Origin: Pempheris klunzingeri
Lineage: Eukaryota > Chordata > Actinopteri > Acropomatiformes > Pempheridae
Direction of reading: 5' to 3'
Assembly: GCF_042242105.1 (NCBI RefSeq)
Contig: NC_092014.1
Coordinates: 13,593,874-13,657,873 of the forward strand
DNA length: 64,000 bases
In this document: positions 62,301 to 64,000 of the stretch, piece by piece
How positions within the stretch are numbered: the stretch's first letter is position 1
How the letters are laid out: each line of letters begins with the position of its first letter
Position numbers and translations under genes: made by a program
The notes under the pieces: generated by a model
The model's database searches: none
What the model saw: only the letters and a program-made list of their open reading frames with translations
Told to the model about the DNA's origin: nothing

Positions 62301-63538
62301 TATTGAGGGATGGGTGAAACAGAGAATAGGCTGACAGGTCATTAGTAAGACTGCAACAGACATACTACACACACACACACACACACACACACTGAAACAT
62401 AAGGCTAGGCTAGGAGTTGAGGGACAGTTTGTACATGGCCATAAAGGAGAGAAAGGGGAGTGTGAGAAAAGATGTGCTTTTCATTCTTAATTTTCTTTGA
62501 GCCATTCATAATCAATATTTTGATGTTATCATGGGATCACATGTACCGTGAAAGAGGTTGCTTGTAGTAAGCTCTAAAAAAAAACACAGCAACGCGAAAC
62601 AGCAGGCAGACACTATTAGTTATTAGCTGGTGAATGCAGCGGAGCGTTGAGCAACAAAAGAGTCAGATATTCCCCTCTTCAGCTGGTAGAGACCAAAAAT
62701 GGAGCAAATATCGGGCTTACATTCAGCAAGTGGATGGAAATACAGCTTCATATAAATGATAACATTGCTCCAGAACTGCTGGAGGTGTAAATGTTTGCTA
62801 ATGAGTTCAACATATCAACTCAAAAGGTGATATGTGTTTACAGTTTGTTTCCACTGCCCTCAAGTGACAGGATATATGAATGCAGGTTTAAGATTAAAGG
62901 GGCAGTTACGATATAACTGAAGATATGTTAATGATCTATACAACAGTGATGATGATGAGGATGAGGATGAGGATGAGGATGATGGTGAAGAAGAATGTGG
63001 TCATGTTTTGCAGTCCAGCGACTTGTTGCCATTGGCGATAGTGATGCTGTTCGACTTCCAGGACCGAAGGTTTTTGTCGCGTGAACGTTCAACAAAGGAG
63101 CAGGAAGGGGAGGAGCCTCTCCAGGAAGTCAGGGCCCTGGAGAACAGTCTGCAGAGGTGTGCGTGTGTGTGTGTGAATGTCTTTATTATCTTTATTTATG
63201 TCCTCATTTAAGAGTTGTCAGATGTCAGATGTCAGATGCAACTTTGAAATTGTTTTATCTGCTGTATGTTAACAATTTCATTGAATGAAAGGAAGTTTAA
63301 TCTGGAAATCAGAGAAATGAAAATGTGTGTTTTACGATGACTCCAGTTGTCGTATTGTGCGTGTGTGTGTGTTTCTTTATTACAGGTGTAAAACCAAGCT
63401 GGCAGCATCTCTAGCTCGCTGCAGAGTGAAACAGAGTCTGCAGAGCGTCTCTTGTTTTCTGTCTGATCCTGTCAGGACCAAACAGCACAGAGCAAAACGC
63501 CTGCCACTTTACGCATGGGTCAATACTCTCAAGACCAG
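59379..63538 (+). CDS. nsun7: NSUN7, 5' coding exons (continues past window)
   Basis: NSUN7 belongs to the NOL1/NOP2/Sun family of RNA m5C methyltransferase-like proteins and is linked to sperm motility in mammals. Six plus-strand coding exons are visible: 59379-59391, 59520-59663, 60222-60410, 61847-61905, 63014-63156, 63386-63538, with phases 1, 1, 1, 0, 2 agreeing at every junction. About 233 residues result. They match the human N-terminal region: YLQAAAIFQQLRAEKP, YKLAFSTLKYQDLLEDIILD, IVMLFDFQDRRF, KLAASLARCRVK and LPLYAWVNTLK have clear human counterparts. The catalytic SAM-binding part lies beyond this window's visible exons. Exon 1 encodes only MADK plus one base; a longer upstream frame (59269) would run into a stop in exon 2, so this ATG is chosen. 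After exon 6 no GT is available, and the donor appears to be GC (ACCAG/GCACGC). The gene diverges from rbm47. Confidence 0.93.
60423..61846 (+). other. nsun7: nsun7 intron 3, simple repeats only
   Basis: Contains (CA)n at about 60796-60818, an (AAT)n run near 61089-61117 and an (AAAT)n run near 61224-61242. No further exon is needed for phase, and none was recognised. Confidence 0.6.
61906..63013 (+). other. nsun7: nsun7 intron 4 with GAT/GAG repeat at the acceptor
   Basis: The 1.1-kb intron has a CA tract at about 62366-62392 and a GATGAG repeat at about 62949-62990 that ends some 25 bp before exon 5. The acceptor itself (GTCATGTTTTGCAG) has only a short pyrimidine stretch. Confidence 0.7.
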
Positions 63539-63750
63539 GCACGCTCACACACACACACACACACTCAAACACACTCAGAGAAAGAGCCAGTCCAAGTCTT
63601 TTTGTGCTCTCTGTGTCTGCATTTAAGAACATATTGAGCTTATTAAATGACTGACTATTCTGTGGTCAATAACTCCCCTCTGTTCATCTTTGTGGCACAC
63701 TCCAGACTCCACTTTCAGTCTATTTGTGTATAAGCCAGCAGGCTCTAAGA

Positions 63751-64000
63751 CAGGGGTGTCCAAACTTTTTTCACTGAGGGCCACATATAGAAAAACATAC
63801 AAAGGGTTGAGCTACTCACTAGAAGTGAGCTATATTGCTAACTTTAATCCACTAGAGGTGATGTATATCGCCTCACCTCTAGTGGATTAAAATTGGCAAA
63901 ATCAATCAAATGTAGGTAAATTCTGCTTGATGACTGAATATGATTCAAGAAAAAAAACAGCCTTGTAGGCTCTTGTTCAGTGTGTTAAGGTGATCAGTGA
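63751..64000 (+). mobile_element. Start of a hAT (Charlie-like) element in an nsun7 intron
   Basis: CAGGGGTGTCCAAACTTTTT at 63751 followed by CACTGAGGGCCACAT is the typical 5' end of Charlie-type hAT elements. The other end is not visible before the window stops. A perfect 19-bp-armed hairpin lies inside it at 63843-63891. Confidence 0.65.

Noticed and set aside
1-64000. CRISPR arrays, operons, phage or plasmid modules
   Set aside because: The direct repeats seen are microsatellites or transposon copies; genes are spliced and vertebrate.

Overview
The window is nuclear DNA from a ray-finned fish, most likely a percomorph teleost. The reasons are spliced vertebrate genes with fish-type sequence, compact introns, very many (CA)n/(GT)n tracts, and several interspersed repeats typical of percomorphs (Tc1-type MITEs, a hAT MITE, tRNA-derived SINEs, the TTACTTAAGTA and TTAGCTTAGCATAAAG families). 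No prokaryotic, plasmid or viral gene and no CRISPR array was seen.

Five protein-coding genes can be reconstructed exon by exon with consistent reading phase. (1) cntf, minus strand, 5,592-8,482: three coding exons, 202 aa. (2) An unnamed CCCH zinc-finger gene, plus strand, 10,752-11,625: two coding exons, 252 aa. (3) zfp91, minus strand, 12,997-18,258: twelve coding exons, 776 aa. (4) rbm47, minus strand, 23,581-29,088: five coding exons, 601 aa, plus a candidate 24-nt cassette microexon. (5) The 5' part of nsun7, plus strand, 59,379-63,538: six coding exons, continuing beyond the window.

Layout: 1-5,591 holds no recognised gene, only a 574-bp Tc1-type MITE and simple repeats. 5.6-18.3 kb is a dense block, cntf(-) / CCCH gene(+) / zfp91(-), which matches the human ZFP91-CNTF neighbourhood on 11q12 apart from the inserted CCCH gene. 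18.3-20.4 kb is a short spacer. 20.4-29.1 kb is rbm47 with a roughly 3.2-kb 3' UTR. 29.1-59.3 kb has no recognisable coding sequence: it should contain the upstream non-coding exons and promoter of rbm47 and the rbm47/nsun7 spacer, and it is full of microsatellites and transposon remnants. nsun7 starts at 59.38 kb, divergent from rbm47, as RBM47 and NSUN7 lie on human 4p14. The spacer at 18.3-20.4 kb therefore joins two blocks that are on different human chromosomes.

The genes do not form one pathway: a gp130/LIFR-family cytokine, a nuclear zinc-finger protein linked to ubiquitination, an RNA-binding cofactor of RNA editing and splicing, a NOL1/NOP2/Sun-family protein, and an uncharacterised CCCH protein. 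I found no convincing new molecular system. The more interesting observations are about gene structure: a tandem duplication of an acidic exon in zfp91, a microexon and a GTNNGT tandem donor in rbm47, a likely GC-AG intron in nsun7, upstream ORFs including one that overlaps the CCCH gene's start codon, and the synteny junction.
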